NCBI GenBank assembly: GCA_016713585.1
Contig: JADJOV010000017.1
Location: forward strand, 1 to 46,585
DNA length: 46,585 bases
Reading direction: 5' to 3'
Origin: Bdellovibrionales bacterium
GTDB lineage: Bacteria > Bdellovibrionota > Bdellovibrionia > Bdellovibrionales > Bdellovibrionaceae
Below the pieces are notes generated by a model. The model was not told where the DNA came from, searched no databases, and saw only the letters and a program-made list of their open reading frames with translations. The first letter of the stretch is position 1. Each line of letters starts with the position of its first letter. Below are positions 45,608 through 46,585 of this stretch, piece by piece. Made by a program: the position numbers and the translations under genes.

Positions 45608-45890
45608 TTGCGAAAAAACAAAACAACCACCCTCAGAATAGCAGACAAACACGAAGCAGCAAAATATCTTTCTGCAAGCGAGGCCTATTTAGCCAATGAG
45701 AGTCATTATCGATCAATGAATTTTGATGGGTGGCCAAAGCTTGCGGCTAGTTGCCTCTATTGCGGAGCGCCAGATTGTTCAATTTATAAGGGGGTATTAC
45801 ATTCGCTATTTGGCGTGTCCAGAGCTTGAGTTTTGTAGGATGGATCGCCATCCGTACTTGGTTTGCAAAACCTATGGATCAGGTTTTCAC
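45608..45890 (+). pseudogene. DUF6431-like zinc-ribbon protein of a transposon (frameshift)
   Basis: Reads TTTLRIADKHEAAKYL, then CLYCGAPDCSIYKG; one surplus G near 45790 shifts the frame, which otherwise continues YYIRYLACPELEFCRMDRHP and YGSGFH. The C..C..PDC....GYY.R....C pattern is a short zinc ribbon found next to DDE transposases in transposons (DUF6431 as I recall it). Downstream sequence to 46110 contains more shifted scraps (LSLDLQVSVYGILSLQESYL) that may be the rest of this gene. Confidence 0.45.
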
Positions 45891-46184
45891 TGATTCCCTA
45901 GTTTTATCGCTCGATCTGCAAGTTTCTGTCTATGGTATCCTGAGCCTACAAGAGTCCTATCTGACTAAATAAGCATGATTTACAAAAAGCCATCGATGCA
46001 ACTATGGAGAGCCTGGACGAGGAGTTTTATCTGCCGCAGGCTTCGGCGCTGAGGTACTTATCCTATCAATGTTTACCACCATGATTGATTTTTTGGAGCG
46101 CCCCTTGTCATAAGCCGAGAAGGTGAAAATCGCAATAAGTTTTGTGATCTATAACGACGCTTCAACCAAAAAGGTGGTGTTTTT

Positions 46185-46585
46185 ATGGACTCTAAGACAG
46201 CTGAATCGATTGGACCACTGAGGCATCAGATAATTCTCCCGAGTTGATGGAGACCACGAAGGCTCAAATGGATTACTTTTGCCGAATGGCAGAGAAGGAG
46301 TTCGATGTTCCTGGGCGAGGCCCCCGGCGCTATAGGCCAGCACGATGAAGGGCTGGTTGCACCAGTACCGCAAGAAGGGTTTTACAGCATTGGTGCCTAG
46401 TGCCGCAAGGATACGGCAGGCAAAGTATCGGATTCTTGAGAGTGATACTCGGGAAAAGCTCCGCAGCGCTAGGACTGATCGACTCAATATGAGTTGTGTG
46501 CAGTTTTACGATGTCTGTTTGGAAGAAGGAATGCTGGGGAAAGCCCCCAATCGGTCTAGAAACTTTGCGACGGTTTTTACGTCTG
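46185..46585 (+). pseudogene. DDE-type transposase, N-terminal part (runs off the window, frameshifted)
   Basis: From ATG 46185 (AAGGTGGTG site): MDSKTAESIGPLRHQIILP, then in shifted frames METTKAQMDYFCRMAEKEFD, GRGPRRYRPATMKGWLHQYR, KKGFTALVPSA and YRILESDTREKL. A basic helix-turn-helix with W.H.YRKKGF.AL.P is typical of Mu/IS481-like transposases that partner the zinc-ribbon gene. Catalytic residues lie beyond the window. At least three frame changes. Confidence 0.6.

Noticed and set aside
1..46585. CRISPR array, rRNA operon
   Set aside because: No regularly spaced short repeats or rRNA-like sequences were seen; repeats present are element ends and palindromic units.

Overview
This looks like a chromosomal stretch of a Gram-negative bacterium, most plausibly a Bdellovibrio-like member of the Bdellovibrionota. 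That placement is inference: there is no rRNA to anchor it, but lipoproteins, TolC, Lgt, a CpaF-type ATPase, many secreted proteins and a TIGR02147-like HTH regulator fit together. The left 20 kb and the last 5 kb are accessory DNA full of mobile-element debris. The middle (about 21-41 kb) is a conventional gene-dense chromosome.

Layout. 1-0.35 kb: an IS3-family end inserted in an IS91-type transposase remnant. 0.8-4.8 kb: a polysaccharide-lyase-like secreted protein and a winged-helix protein whose N-terminus overlaps a group II intron reverse-transcriptase remnant. 5.1-6.8 kb: an IS91-family (HUH, rolling-circle) copy. 7.0-8.5 kb: a four-gene phage-like cluster ending at a damaged tRNA-Pro(GGG). 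8.7-10 kb: a beta-helix protein. 10.3-13.3 kb: two 5'-truncated IS91 copies flanking a fragment of clpA. 13.5-20.4 kb: small enzymes (AhpD-like, SDR, SnoaL-like, GNAT), an HTH regulator with a visible operator, a metallopeptidase, a truncated NAT-like gene and an AAA/DUF4143 ATPase. 20.6 and 41.1 kb: two copies of a 467-468 bp element with perfect 15-bp terminal inverted repeats.

21-31 kb: TolC-like protein divergent from an acyl-synthase-like/cyclic-nucleotide-binding fusion plus a receiver-membrane protein; a pseudopilin; a duplicated-cysteine-module secreted protein; a DsbA-like protein; then a small-protein cluster leading into a CpaF-type ATPase. 31-41 kb: hisS and lgt (convergent, overlapping), a probable outer-membrane protein, a subtilase lipoprotein, asnS, and a three-gene biotin-dependent acyl-CoA carboxylase operon (carboxyltransferase, biotin carboxylase, biotin carrier).

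41.6-46.6 kb is again mobile: an HMG-CoA lyase fragment and a group II intron RT gene split by a 1.88-kb serine-recombinase element with 18-bp inverted repeats and an AC dinucleotide at both junctions; removing the element restores the RT active-site reading. The window ends in a DUF6431-like zinc-ribbon gene and a DDE transposase fragment.

An important caveat: at least a dozen genes, including the biotin carboxylase, are broken by one-base changes in homopolymer runs, and near-identical IS91 copies differ mostly in homopolymer length. Many of the 'pseudogenes' here may therefore be sequencing errors.
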